Shown one piece after another: positions 24,731 to 33,652 of a stretch of 64,000 nucleotides of DNA. Each line of letters starts with the position of its first letter. Position 1 is the stretch's first letter. The notes beneath the pieces are model-generated. The model searched no databases and was not told where the DNA came from. It was given only the letters and a program-made list of their open reading frames with translations. The DNA is from Rhodococcus sp040643435 (GTDB taxonomy: Bacteria > Actinomycetota > Actinomycetes > Mycobacteriales > Mycobacteriaceae). Position numbers and translations under genes: made by a program. Location: positions 62,001 through 126,000 of the forward strand of contig NZ_JBEYUH010000012.1 of NCBI RefSeq assembly GCF_040643435.1, read 5' to 3'.

Positions 24731-26119
24731 ATGAGCAAGCAAGACAGCGTGGCCCGCCACACGCCTCGCGACACGTCCGCCGTCGGCCTCAATCCGATCA
24801 AACGCGACGCCATGGGCGCCGCCATGCGCGTGCTCACCCGGATCACGGGCTCCGAGCTCGCGGACCGTTACAAGATCCGCGAAACGATCGACCGGATCAC
24901 GTACCAGTCCACCAAGACCGGCTTCAAGACCCTCGGTGCTGCGACGCGCACCTTCAAGAAGATGTCGGGAGGCGCGGCAGGTCCGCAGCGCCTCGCGACC
25001 GCAAAGAACTCGGACTTCTTCGACCTCACCCCCACCGACGATCAGCAGATGATCACCGAGACGGTGCGGGAGTTCGCCGAGGAGATCCTCCGGCCCGCAG
25101 CGCACGACGCCGACGAGGCGGCCGCAGCCCCGGCCGATCTGCTGGCACGCGCCGCCGAACTGGGCATCACGATGGTCAACGTCCCCGAGGCGTTCGACGG
25201 CGCCGCCGACGAGCGCGGTGTGGTGACCAACGTGCTCGTCGCCGAGGCCCTCGCCCACGGCGATATGGGCCTGGCCCTGCCCATCCTCGCGCCGAGCGGG
25301 GTGGCGGTTGCGCTGACCCAGTGGGGCACCGAGGAGCAGCAGAAGACCTACCTTCCGGCCTTCGCCGGGGACGACGTCCCCCAGGCCTCCGTCGTGATCG
25401 CCGAGCCGCGCGCGCTGTTCGATCCCTTCGCGCTGCAGACCAAGGCAGTGCGCTCCCCCAGCGGATACCGGCTCAACGGCGTGAAGTCGTTCGTGCCGGC
25501 CGCCGGCAGCGCCGAACTCTTCGTCGTCGCAGCCGAACTCGACGGTAAGCCGTCCCTCTTCCTCGTCGAGGCGAAGAGCAAGGGTGTGGTCATCGAGGCC
25601 GACCCGGGCATGGGCCTGCGCGCCGCCGGCCTCGGTCGGCTGCTGCTCGAAGACGTCGCGGTGCCGGAGTCGGCGCGCCTCGGCGACGACGACGCGGAAG
25701 TACGCGCCGAGCAGTACGCCGACGCCGTGCGGTTGTCGCGTCTGGGCTGGGCGTCGCTGGCGATGGGCACCGGCCAGGCCGTACTCGACTACGTGATCCC
25801 GTATGTGAACGAGCGCGAAGCGTTCGGCGAGCCGATCAGCCACCGGCAGGCGGTCGCATTCATGGTGGCGAACATCAAGATCGAGCTCGACGGCCTCCGG
25901 CTGGTCACTCTCCGCGGTGCATCGCGTGCCGAACAGGGTCTGTCGTTCGCCCGCGAGGCGGCCCTCGCCCGCAAGCTCGCCACCGACAAGGGTATGCAGT
26001 TCGGCCTCGACGGCGTCCAGCTGCTCGGCGGCCACGGATACACCAAGGAACATCCCGTCGAGCGTTGGTACCGCGACCTGCGAGCAATCGGCGTCGCCGA
26101 GGGCGTCGTCCTCGTCTGA
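24731..26119 (+). CDS. fadE24: Acyl-CoA dehydrogenase, FadE24-like subunit
   Basis: A 462-residue acyl-CoA dehydrogenase-fold protein with an N-terminal extension of about 95 residues before the core begins at TPTDDQQMITETVREF. The C-terminal region has LDGVQLLGGHGYTKEHPVERWYRDLR and ends at AEGVVLV, where a typical enzyme would carry the catalytic Glu in an EGT motif, which is missing. In the M. tuberculosis pair Rv3139/Rv3140 the same order and lengths occur. It is therefore likely the non-catalytic or FAD-sharing partner of the next gene product. ATG 24731 is preferred over GTG 24725. Confidence 0.85.
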   Translation: MSKQDSVARHTPRDTSAVGLNPIKRDAMGAAMRVLTRITGSELADRYKIRETIDRITYQSTKTGFKTLGAATRTFKKMSGGAAGPQRLATAKNSDFFDLTPTDDQQMITETVREFAEEILRPAAHDADEAAAAPADLLARAAELGITMVNVPEAFDGAADERGVVTNVLVAEALAHGDMGLALPILAPSGVAVALTQWGTEEQQKTYLPAFAGDDVPQASVVIAEPRALFDPFALQTKAVRSPSGYRLNGVKSFVPAAGSAELFVVAAELDGKPSLFLVEAKSKGVVIEADPGMGLRAAGLGRLLLEDVAVPESARLGDDDAEVRAEQYADAVRLSRLGWASLAMGTGQAVLDYVIPYVNEREAFGEPISHRQAVAFMVANIKIELDGLRLVTLRGASRAEQGLSFAREAALARKLATDKGMQFGLDGVQLLGGHGYTKEHPVERWYRDLRAIGVAEGVVLV

Positions 26120-26147
26120 TCGGCCCGACCCGAACAAGGAACCTGTG

Positions 26148-27362
26148 ATGATCAATCTCGAACTGCCCAGGAAGCTCAAGGCTTCCGCGAACCAGGCCCA
26201 TCAGGTCGCTGCACAGATCTTCCGGCCGGTCTCCCGCAAGTACGACCTGGCCGAACACGAGTACCCGGTCGAGCTCGACACGATGGCCGCAATGGTCGAG
26301 GGACTCAACGACTCCGGCCAGGGCGCCGCGGGAGCGTCACTCGGCCGCGACGCCAAGGCGAAGCAGGACGAGCGGGCAGGAAATGCCAACGGGGGCAACA
26401 TGGCCGGCCTCCTCAACGTGATCGAGACGTGCTGGGGCGATGTGGGCCTGACCTTGTCCATCCCCTATCAGGGGCTCGGCAACTCGGCGATCGCCGCGGT
26501 CGCCACCGACGAACAGCTCGAACGATTCGGCAAGGTGTGGGCCTCCATGGCGATCACCGAGCCCGGCTTCGGATCCGATTCCGCGGCAGTGACGACGACC
26601 GCCGTGCTCGACGGCGACGAGTGGGTTCTCAACGGCGAGAAGATCTTCGTGACGGCCGGTGAGCGTTCCACGCACATCGTCGTGTGGGCGACCGTCGACA
26701 AGTCGAAGGGCCGGGCCGCAATCAAGTCGTTCGTCGTACCGCGCGAGGCTCCCGGCCTGTCGGTCGCCCGCCTCGAGAAGAAGCTCGGCATCAAGGCGTC
26801 CGACACCGCCGTCCTGGTGCTCGACAACTGCCGGATTCCCAAGGACAACATCCTGGGCTCGCCCGAGGTGAACACCGAGAAGGGTTTCGCGGGGGTCATG
26901 CAGACCTTCGACAACACCCGCCCGATCGTCGCCGGCATGGCCGTGGGTCTCGGTCGCGCCGTCCTCGAGGAACTGCGTGCAATCCTGAAGGACGCCGGTG
27001 TCGAGGTCTCCTACGACATCCCCGCGAACAACCAGCACGCCGCAGCCGCCGAGTTCTTGGCACTCGAGGCGGATTGGGAGGCGGCCTACCTTCTCGCGTT
27101 GCGCGCGACGTGGATGGCCGACAACAAGAAGCCCAACTCGCTCGAGGCCTCGGTCTCCAAGGCCAAGGCGGGTCGCACCGGCACCGCCGTTTCGCTCAAG
27201 GCCGTCGAACTGGCCGGAACATACGGATACTCGCAGCGACCTCTGCTCGAGAAGTGGGCGCGCGATTCCAAGATTCTCGACATCTTCGAGGGCACCCAGC
27301 AGATCCAGCAGCTCATCGTCGCTCGACGGGTGCTCGGCAAGTCGTCCTCCGAATTGAAGTAG
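26148..27362 (+). CDS. fadE23: Acyl-CoA dehydrogenase, FadE23-like subunit
   Basis: A 404-residue acyl-CoA dehydrogenase with AITEPGFGSDSAAVTTTA (FAD/substrate loop), GEKIFVTAGE, and catalytic Glu in IFEGTQQIQQLIVARRVLG near the end. It follows fadE24 after 28 bases. Paired FadE proteins in mycobacteria form alpha2-beta2 complexes with one catalytic site per heterodimer, so a heteromeric enzyme is inferred. Substrate unknown. The homologous M. tuberculosis genes are known to respond to isoniazid. Confidence 0.88.
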   Translation: MINLELPRKLKASANQAHQVAAQIFRPVSRKYDLAEHEYPVELDTMAAMVEGLNDSGQGAAGASLGRDAKAKQDERAGNANGGNMAGLLNVIETCWGDVGLTLSIPYQGLGNSAIAAVATDEQLERFGKVWASMAITEPGFGSDSAAVTTTAVLDGDEWVLNGEKIFVTAGERSTHIVVWATVDKSKGRAAIKSFVVPREAPGLSVARLEKKLGIKASDTAVLVLDNCRIPKDNILGSPEVNTEKGFAGVMQTFDNTRPIVAGMAVGLGRAVLEELRAILKDAGVEVSYDIPANNQHAAAAEFLALEADWEAAYLLALRATWMADNKKPNSLEASVSKAKAGRTGTAVSLKAVELAGTYGYSQRPLLEKWARDSKILDIFEGTQQIQQLIVARRVLGKSSSELK

Positions 27363-27452
27363 CACTCGGGTCAGGAGTTCGCGAGCACGACCCGGCGGAT
27401 GGGGCCGGGTCGGCGGACGCGCCGGGCGCATCGGAGGACCCATCGGGGGATG

Positions 27453-27480
27453 AACCCTCGCCGCACGTGCGGCGAGGGTT
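27453..27480 (+). terminator. Perfect 28-base palindromic terminator after fadE23
   Basis: AACCCTCGCCGCAC followed directly by its complement GTGCGGCGAGGGTT, then TACC. It separates the fadE operon from the fadD gene. Confidence 0.8.
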
Positions 27481-27526
27481 TACCGCTTCGATCACGACGC
27501 CTGGAATGTGAGATAGGTCACCGCTA

Positions 27527-27550
27527 CTGTGTGTGCTGACGCACATACAG
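27527..27550 (+). promoter_or_regulatory. Inverted repeat in front of the fadD RBS
   Basis: CTGTGTGTGC-TGAC-GCACATACAG is a 10-4-10 inverted repeat with one mismatch, ending three bases before the AGGGGGA ribosome-binding site. It may be an operator or a leader hairpin masking translation. Confidence 0.45.
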
Positions 27551-27562
27551 CTAGGGGGACGG

Positions 27563-29260
27563 ATGCTCGGTCAGGACATTCTCGGCAGGATCACCGGGGC
27601 GCGGACCACGTTCGACGACACGATCGCCCAGGTCAAGGACGCCGTCGGTTCACTCGCGGTGCTGCATCGTGCGGGCCTGCTCCACTTCCCACGCGTGGAC
27701 CACAGCATCGCGACGATCATCGCGGCCAACAAGTACGGCCCCTTCGCAGGAGCCGTGCACGCCCAGGCCGAGCGAGGTCTCGACGCGGTCGCGGTGATCG
27801 ACGAGGCCGGCGACGTCACCTACAAGGAACTCGAGGCCCGCTCGAACGCCCTGGTGCGGGCGTGGCAGCGCGACGGAATCGAGCCGGGATCGGTCATGGG
27901 CATCATGGCCCGCAATCACCGCGGACTCGTGTCGACGATGCTCGCCACGGCCAAACTCGGTGTGCGGCTCGTGATGATGAACACCGGTTTCGCGGCGCGG
28001 CAGCTCGTGGACGTCGCCGCACGCGAGCAGGTCACGACGTTCGTTTTCGACAGCGAGTTCGTCGACCTCGCTGCGACGCTTCCCGACGAAGTGCGCCGCT
28101 ACGTCTCGTGGGTGGACGACGAGGTCCCCGGTATTCCGACGCTCGAATCGGTCATCGAAGGGGTCGACGGTTCGTCGCTGCCCGCCCCCGAGGTCTTCGG
28201 GGGCTTCGTGTTGCTGACCAGCGGTACCACCGGCACTCCCAAGGGCGCTCCACGAGGTCGCACCTCGCCGTTCGCGTCCGCCCAGTTCCTCGACCGGGTC
28301 CCCCTGCGGCCAGGGCAGACGATGCTGATGGCTGCCCCGGCCTTTCACGGCACCGGTGTGTCGCAGTTCGCGCTCGCGCTCGCGCTCGGGCAGACCGTGG
28401 TGATGATGCGGCGGTTCTCCCCGATCGACACCCTGAGCCTCGTGGAACAGCACGGGGCGAACGTTCTCGTCGTCGTTCCCACCATGCTGCAGCGAATCCT
28501 GGATCTCGGACCGGAGAAGATCGCCGAGTACGACACGTCGAGTCTGAAGATCATCTTCTCCGCGGGTTCGTCCCTGTCGCCCGACGTCTGTCGGCGCACG
28601 ACGGAAGCGTTCGGGCACGTGTTGCACAATCTCTACGGGTCCACCGAGTGTGCCGTGGCAACGGTCGCGACTCCCGAGGACATCCGGCAGTCGCCGGGCA
28701 CGGCGGGCCGCCCTCCCGTGACGTGCCGGGTGGTGCTCTTCGACGAGAACGGCAACCGCATCACCGAACCGCACGTTCCCGGTCGCATCTTCGTCTCGAG
28801 CGGACTGTCGTTCTCCGGATACACCGACGGCCGCGACAAGGAACGCATCGACGGAATGCTGTCGATCGGCGATATCGGGCACTGGGACGAGAACGGCAGG
28901 TTGTTCGTCGACGGACGCGACGACGACATGATCGTCTCCGGCGGGGAGAACGTCTACCCACTCGAGGTCGAGAATCTGCTCGCCGAACGCGAGGACGTGC
29001 TCGATGCCGCTGTAGTGGGAGTACCGGATTCGGAATTCGGCCAGCGACTGAGGGCGTTCGTGGTCCCCTCACCCGAATCGGCCCGCGACGCCGAGGACAT
29101 CAAGAAGTTCGTGAAGTCCAATCTCGCCCGGTACAAGGTCCCCCGCGAGGTGGTCTTCCTCGAGGAACTTCCGCGCAACGCGACAGGTAAGTTGTTGCGC
29201 CGCGTGCTCGTGGAGATGGATGTGCCGGAGGACCCCGAAAGCGAATACACCGCCCTGTAG
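27563..29260 (+). CDS. Long-chain fatty-acid--CoA ligase (FadD)
   Basis: A 565-residue ANL-superfamily ligase forming acyl-AMP and then acyl-CoA. The P-loop TSGTTGTPKG (219-228), YGSTECAVAT, DIGHWDENGRLFVDGRDDD and the catalytic lysine in NATGKLLRRVL are intact, unlike the ligase at 8590. The APRGR sequence after the P-loop is typical of the FadD2/FadD12-type mycobacterial enzymes. ATG 27563 has RBS AGGGGGA at 27553. It follows the fadE pair but is separated by a terminator, so it is probably its own unit. It would supply acyl-CoA to beta-oxidation. Confidence 0.9.
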   Translation: MLGQDILGRITGARTTFDDTIAQVKDAVGSLAVLHRAGLLHFPRVDHSIATIIAANKYGPFAGAVHAQAERGLDAVAVIDEAGDVTYKELEARSNALVRAWQRDGIEPGSVMGIMARNHRGLVSTMLATAKLGVRLVMMNTGFAARQLVDVAAREQVTTFVFDSEFVDLAATLPDEVRRYVSWVDDEVPGIPTLESVIEGVDGSSLPAPEVFGGFVLLTSGTTGTPKGAPRGRTSPFASAQFLDRVPLRPGQTMLMAAPAFHGTGVSQFALALALGQTVVMMRRFSPIDTLSLVEQHGANVLVVVPTMLQRILDLGPEKIAEYDTSSLKIIFSAGSSLSPDVCRRTTEAFGHVLHNLYGSTECAVATVATPEDIRQSPGTAGRPPVTCRVVLFDENGNRITEPHVPGRIFVSSGLSFSGYTDGRDKERIDGMLSIGDIGHWDENGRLFVDGRDDDMIVSGGENVYPLEVENLLAEREDVLDAAVVGVPDSEFGQRLRAFVVPSPESARDAEDIKKFVKSNLARYKVPREVVFLEELPRNATGKLLRRVLVEMDVPEDPESEYTAL

Positions 29261-29291
29261 AGGCGGCGGGGCGGAACTGCCCCGAAACGAA

Positions 29292-29324
29292 CGAAGGCCG
29301 GTCGTCCGAGACGACCGGCCTTCG
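29292..29324. terminator. Bidirectional hairpin terminator between fadD and tRNA-fMet
   Basis: CGAAGGCCGGTCGT and its exact complement, 14-bp stem with five-base loop CCGAG. It serves fadD on the plus strand and the tRNA on the minus strand, three bases after the tRNA CCA. Confidence 0.85.
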
Positions 29325-29327
29325 TGG

Positions 29328-29404
29328 TGGTAGCGGGGACAGGATTTGAACCTGCGACCTCTGGGTTATGAGCCCAGCGAGCTACCGAGCTGCTCCACCC
29401 CGCG
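29328..29404 (-). tRNA. Initiator tRNA-fMet (CAT)
   Basis: 77 bases on the minus strand starting CGCGGGGTGGAGCAG and ending CCCGCTACCA, with an encoded CCA. The anticodon loop is CTCATAA. Initiator features are visible: the unpaired C1:U72 at the acceptor end and the three G:C pairs at the base of the anticodon stem (GGG/CCC). Confidence 0.97.
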
Positions 29405-29687
29405 TTGCATGAATGAACGTACACGAGCGTGGAAAAGGAAAGCAAATCCCTTCGCCTCGTCTCCTGGACCGACTTCGCCGCCTCGCCCACACGCCGCCCG
29501 GACGTGACCCAGTGCACATTTCACACATGACACTAAACACATAACGGACCTGTAACGATCTTGTATCGAGCCGTGCAACGGCGACCCTGAGCAGCAGATT
29601 TCCTCCAACTTCGTCTCACAGGATGGACGGACGGTCGTGGCCGGGACGAGATGACGGTCGTCCGGACGCTTTGTACTGTCGGTCCCG

Positions 29688-29845
29688 GCTCGAAACCGCC
29701 GAGCCACCACCGGCCCGTCGCCGCACGATTCTGCCCCGCGGGGTCCGGTGCCTACGAAGACCCGAGGGGCAGGGACGCGACCTCGACGCCCACGATCCAC
29801 GAGCCGTCAGGCCGGATCGCCGATGGCCGTCGCGCCCGCGAGCGC
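29688..29845 (+). promoter_or_regulatory. Candidate c-di-AMP (ydaO-type) riboswitch upstream of rpf
   Basis: The 459-base gap 29405-29863 holds no gene. Its second half is GC-rich and structured and has pieces in the order seen in actinobacterial ydaO leaders of rpf genes: CGCCGAGCC at 29697, GCGGGGTCC at 29738, CGAGGGGCAGGGACG at about 29763, and GAGCCGTCAG at 29801. These resemble the GCCGAGCC, GGGGACC, GGGUGAAUCC and CCGUCAG blocks, but the third and the GCUAACC segment match poorly. The call is inferred from order and neighbour gene. Confidence 0.45.
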
Positions 29846-29863
29846 GGGAAGGATCTCCATCAC

Positions 29864-30367
29864 ATGAGCAAGATCTTCAGCACGCGTGCGTTTCGCACCG
29901 TTCTCGCCGCCGGCGCTCTGACCGCCGTTCCGTTCGCACTGGCCACCGGCACCGCCAATGCTGCCCCGCACAACTGGGATGCTGTCGCTCAGTGCGAGAG
30001 CGGCGGCAACTGGTCGACCGACACCGGCAACGGCTACTACGGCGGTCTGCAGTTCTCACCGAGCACCTGGCAGGCCAACGGCGGTAGCGGCATGCCGCAC
30101 CAGGCGTCGAAGGCAGAGCAGATCCGCGTCGCGGAGAACACCCTGCAAACACAGGGCCCGGGCGCATGGCCTGTCTGCGGGCAGTACCTGACCACCGAAC
30201 CAGCTCCCGCTCCGGCGGCTCCGGCACCTGCACCGGTCGCACCGGCTGTCCCGGAACTGCCGTCCGACGTCACCCAGGCCGTCGACATCGCGAGCCAGCT
30301 CGCCCATCACTACGGTGTCGGCGCCGAGTTCACGCAGATCGTCGACATCGCGCTCGCCGGCCGCTGA
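29864..30367 (+). CDS. Resuscitation-promoting-factor-like transglycosylase, secreted
   Basis: A 167-residue secreted muralytic enzyme. Signal peptide 1-33 with likely cleavage at ANA-AP. The Rpf domain (about 35-105) has NWDAVAQCESGGNWSTDTGN with catalytic Glu45, GYYGGLQFSPSTW, and the second domain cysteine in WPVCGQY. A short Pro/Ala linker leads to a C-terminal segment of about 45 residues. Rpf proteins cleave peptidoglycan and promote regrowth from dormancy. ATG 29864 is preceded by GGGAAGG. The long structured leader suggests riboswitch control. Confidence 0.92.
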   Translation: MSKIFSTRAFRTVLAAGALTAVPFALATGTANAAPHNWDAVAQCESGGNWSTDTGNGYYGGLQFSPSTWQANGGSGMPHQASKAEQIRVAENTLQTQGPGAWPVCGQYLTTEPAPAPAAPAPAPVAPAVPELPSDVTQAVDIASQLAHHYGVGAEFTQIVDIALAGR

Positions 30368-30390
30368 GCGCAGACACCACCTCCCGGATA

Positions 30391-30426
30391 CGACGAAGGC
30401 CCGCGGTGCACCGCGGGCCTTCGTCG
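30391..30426. terminator. Perfect 36-base palindromic terminator between rpf and the UPF0182 gene
   Basis: CGACGAAGGCCCGCGGTG is followed directly by its 18-base complement with no spacer. It lies between convergent genes and should stop transcription in both directions. Confidence 0.85.
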
Positions 30427-30442
30427 CGTCGATCGTCCGGGG

Positions 30443-33400
30443 TCAGCCTCCGGTCGACTCGTAGGCGTCGACCGCCTGCTGCACCCGCCGTAGCGCTCGG
30501 CCGTAGGCTTCGAAATCGCCGCTGGTCTGAGCGTCGGACAGCTCCGCGAGCGCCGAGTCGAGTTCTGCGATGGCGGCCTCCCGGTTGGCAGGCGCGGGCG
30601 TTGCCGGGGTCTCCGGCCGCTCTTCCTGCGGTCCGGCCGGCTGGTTGCCTTCCACCGTGCCCTCGCCGGGCACCTCGCCACGGGTCTGGTCATCGACCTC
30701 CGCGGTGGGCAGTGCCTCGCCACCCGGCGCGGTCGCCGCGTCACCGACACCGGGGCCGAAGACCTGGTCGAGCGCTCCGGCGAGGGTGGGCGCGTAGCCG
30801 ATCCGCACGCCTCCGCTCGCACCCGGCTCGCGGTAACTGACGAGCACGCGTGAGAGCTGCGGGAAGGTCGACGTACTACCCGCCGTCGCGTTGCGTTCGG
30901 TGTACATCGGCTGGACGTACAGGATGCCCCCGTCGGCGATCGGCAAGGTGAGCAGGTTGCCGTACTGAATCCGGTTCGACCGCTCGAGCAGGGTGCGTTC
31001 GGACGCCACTCGGGTATCCGAGATCATCGCGTTCTGCGTCTGCTCGGGACCGAAGGTCTGCGTGTCCGTGGGCAGCTGCAGGATTGTGAACTGCCCGTAA
31101 TTCTCCGGATCGGATTCGACCGAGATGTACGCCGACAAGAACTGCCGGTTGTAGCCCACCATCGCCGAGGTCAGGCGGAACCGGGGATCAGCGGTTTCAC
31201 GGTCGCCCGTCAGCAAGTAGTAGGGCGGCTGATTCGCGCTGGTGTCGACGGTGGGATCGGCGGGCACCGACCAGAACGCGTTGTTCGTGAAGAACTCGCG
31301 CGGGTCGTCGACGTGGTACTTCGCGAGCATCTCGCGCTGGACCTTGAACAGATCCTCCGGGTACCGGAAGTGGGCACGCAGTTCGTCGGAGATCTGGTCC
31401 TGCGGAGTTACCGCATCGGGGAACACGCCCATCCACGCCTTCAGGACCGGGTCCTGATCGTCGACCTGATAGAGCGTGACGGTGCCGTCGTACGCGTCGA
31501 CCGTCGCCTTGACCGAATTGCGGATGTAGGAAACCTCCTTGCGGGGCAGCAACCGGCCGGTGTTCTGGTCGATGCTGTCCTCGACGAGCCCCTCGAGGGA
31601 GGAACGCTGCGCGTAGGGGTAGTAGTCGAGCGTGGTGTACGCGTCGACGATCCACACGATTCGCCCGTCGATCGCCGCCGGATATGCGTCGCCGTCAGCG
31701 GTCAGCCACGGCGCGACCTTGGTCACACGCTCGCGCGGATCGCGGTTGAACAAAATCTTCGAGTCGCTGCCGATGGCGCTCGAGAACAGGATGTTGCGCT
31801 CGCCGTACTTGGCGGCGAAAGCAAGGCGATTGAACCAGTTGCCGATGTCCACGCCACCGGCACCGGTGTAGGTGTACTTCTCGGTGTCGGTGTCGTATTC
31901 GCGCGGACCGGACGAGTCGCCGCTGTTGCCGACGATCGCATAATCCGGATCGGCCTCTGCGATGACCTCGCCGAAGTAGATGCGAGGCTGCTCGACCGGG
32001 ATCACCTGGTTCTCGGCTGCGAGCGACGCGAGGTCGCTCACGAAGTAGACCGGGTAGCCGCTGTTGCTGTTCGCCGCTTCCTCCGCCGACGCACTCGCTG
32101 CGGCGTTGACCCGGTTGGCGGGAGCAGCGACGAGCCCGTTGCCGTGCGTGTACACGGTGTGGCGGTTGATCCAGTCGGTCTGGTTGCCGGTCAGGCTCGT
32201 GGGCGAGAGCTCACGCGCCGCGACGATGTAGTCCTCCATGCGACCGTCGATGTCGTAGCGGTCGATGTCGAGCGACTCCGGGTAGCCGTAGAAGTTCTTC
32301 AGCTGGGTCTGCTGCGTGAACGTGCGGGGAAGCACGTTCGGGTCGAGCAGTCGCGCGTTGGCGATCGTCGTGATGTCGGCCGGGATGTTCTCGGGAGAAG
32401 TGGTTCCCACTCCCGGGTAGTCCTCGTACGAGACCTTCTCGTCGGTGATGCCGTACGCCTCGCGCGTCGCGGCGATGTTGCGCTCGATGTACTCGCTTTC
32501 CTTGTCGGCAGCGTTCGGGCGGACCGAGAACTGCTCGACCATGAGCGGGTAGACCGCACCGACGAGGATCGACGACAGCACGAGCAGGGCCGTCGCAAGT
32601 GCGGGGATCCGCAGGTCGCGCAGGAAGATCGCGGCGAAGAACGCGATCGCGCAGATGACGGCGATCGCCAGGAGGATGAGCTTGGCCGGCAGGACTGCGT
32701 TGATGTCCGTGAAGCCGCCACCGGTGAAGGTCGGTTCCTTGCGGCTGCTCCACAGCAGTTCGTAGCGATCGAGCCAGTAGGCGACCGCCTTGAAGGCCAC
32801 GAAGAGGCCCGCGAGGACGGCGAGCTGCACACGCGCTGCGGTCGAAATGCTGCCGCCGCGACCCGCGAGACGGATGCCCCCGAAGATGTAGTGCGTGATC
32901 AGGTTCGCAATGAACCCGAGCACGATCGCGACGAAGAACCAGTTGAGCAGGAACCGGTAGAACGGCAGGTCGAAGGCATAGAACCCGACGTCGAGGCCGA
33001 ACTGCGGATCGGTGGTGCCGAAATCGCCACCGTTGAAGAACATCTGCACGGTCACCCAGCCGGCCTGGGCGACGAGGCCCGACAGGGCACCGAGCACGAC
33101 CGGGATACCGATCCCGAAGGCACGCATCCGGGTCATCACGGTGGTGCGGTATCTCGCCACCGGATCGTTGGGGCCCGTCGTCGGTACGAAGACCGGCCGC
33201 GAACGGTAGGCGAGCAGCATCGCCAACCACACCACGCCACCGACGAACAACCCGACCACCAGGAAGAGCACTATCCGGGTCAGGAGAACTTTGACGTAAA
33301 CGCCCCGGAAGTCCACTTCGCCGAACCAGAGCCAGTTGGTGTAGGTATCCACCAACCGCGGTCCGAGCAGGAGCAGCACTGCGGCCACGACTGCAAGGAT

Positions 33401-33454
33401 CAGCAGAACTCTGCTCCGCCTCGACAATGTAGGTACTCCGGTGGGGGGCCTCAT
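30443..33454 (-). CDS. UPF0182 (COG1615) large membrane protein
   Basis: A 1003-residue protein of unknown function, widespread in actinobacteria (M. tuberculosis Rv3193c and Rv0064). The N-terminal 300 residues contain about seven predicted helices, beginning with VLLILAVVAAVLLLL, followed by a large extracytoplasmic domain of about 600 residues and a final acidic Pro/Glu-rich stretch. The ATG at 33454 (MRPPTGVPTLSRRSRV) is preferred. It is divergent from the PPA1309-like gene. No catalytic motif was recognised. Confidence 0.9.
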   Translation of the reverse strand: MRPPTGVPTLSRRSRVLLILAVVAAVLLLLGPRLVDTYTNWLWFGEVDFRGVYVKVLLTRIVLFLVVGLFVGGVVWLAMLLAYRSRPVFVPTTGPNDPVARYRTTVMTRMRAFGIGIPVVLGALSGLVAQAGWVTVQMFFNGGDFGTTDPQFGLDVGFYAFDLPFYRFLLNWFFVAIVLGFIANLITHYIFGGIRLAGRGGSISTAARVQLAVLAGLFVAFKAVAYWLDRYELLWSSRKEPTFTGGGFTDINAVLPAKLILLAIAVICAIAFFAAIFLRDLRIPALATALLVLSSILVGAVYPLMVEQFSVRPNAADKESEYIERNIAATREAYGITDEKVSYEDYPGVGTTSPENIPADITTIANARLLDPNVLPRTFTQQTQLKNFYGYPESLDIDRYDIDGRMEDYIVAARELSPTSLTGNQTDWINRHTVYTHGNGLVAAPANRVNAAASASAEEAANSNSGYPVYFVSDLASLAAENQVIPVEQPRIYFGEVIAEADPDYAIVGNSGDSSGPREYDTDTEKYTYTGAGGVDIGNWFNRLAFAAKYGERNILFSSAIGSDSKILFNRDPRERVTKVAPWLTADGDAYPAAIDGRIVWIVDAYTTLDYYPYAQRSSLEGLVEDSIDQNTGRLLPRKEVSYIRNSVKATVDAYDGTVTLYQVDDQDPVLKAWMGVFPDAVTPQDQISDELRAHFRYPEDLFKVQREMLAKYHVDDPREFFTNNAFWSVPADPTVDTSANQPPYYLLTGDRETADPRFRLTSAMVGYNRQFLSAYISVESDPENYGQFTILQLPTDTQTFGPEQTQNAMISDTRVASERTLLERSNRIQYGNLLTLPIADGGILYVQPMYTERNATAGSTSTFPQLSRVLVSYREPGASGGVRIGYAPTLAGALDQVFGPGVGDAATAPGGEALPTAEVDDQTRGEVPGEGTVEGNQPAGPQEERPETPATPAPANREAAIAELDSALAELSDAQTSGDFEAYGRALRRVQQAVDAYESTGG

Positions 33455-33652
33455 GCCCACGTGCCACGCTCCCAACTCTTCCGGCGGCGCGAACGCACCG
33501 CATCTGTACATCTCGCGCTGGACGAACGCGTGCGAACACGCCTCGTTGTCGCGGAGTGACCGTTTCGCCCCACTCTACGGAATCCGCGTACGGGGGGTCA
33601 CGTGACGCGGGTCCGCCCACGCACACCCGCGTACAGGTGCCAGGATAGGCCG

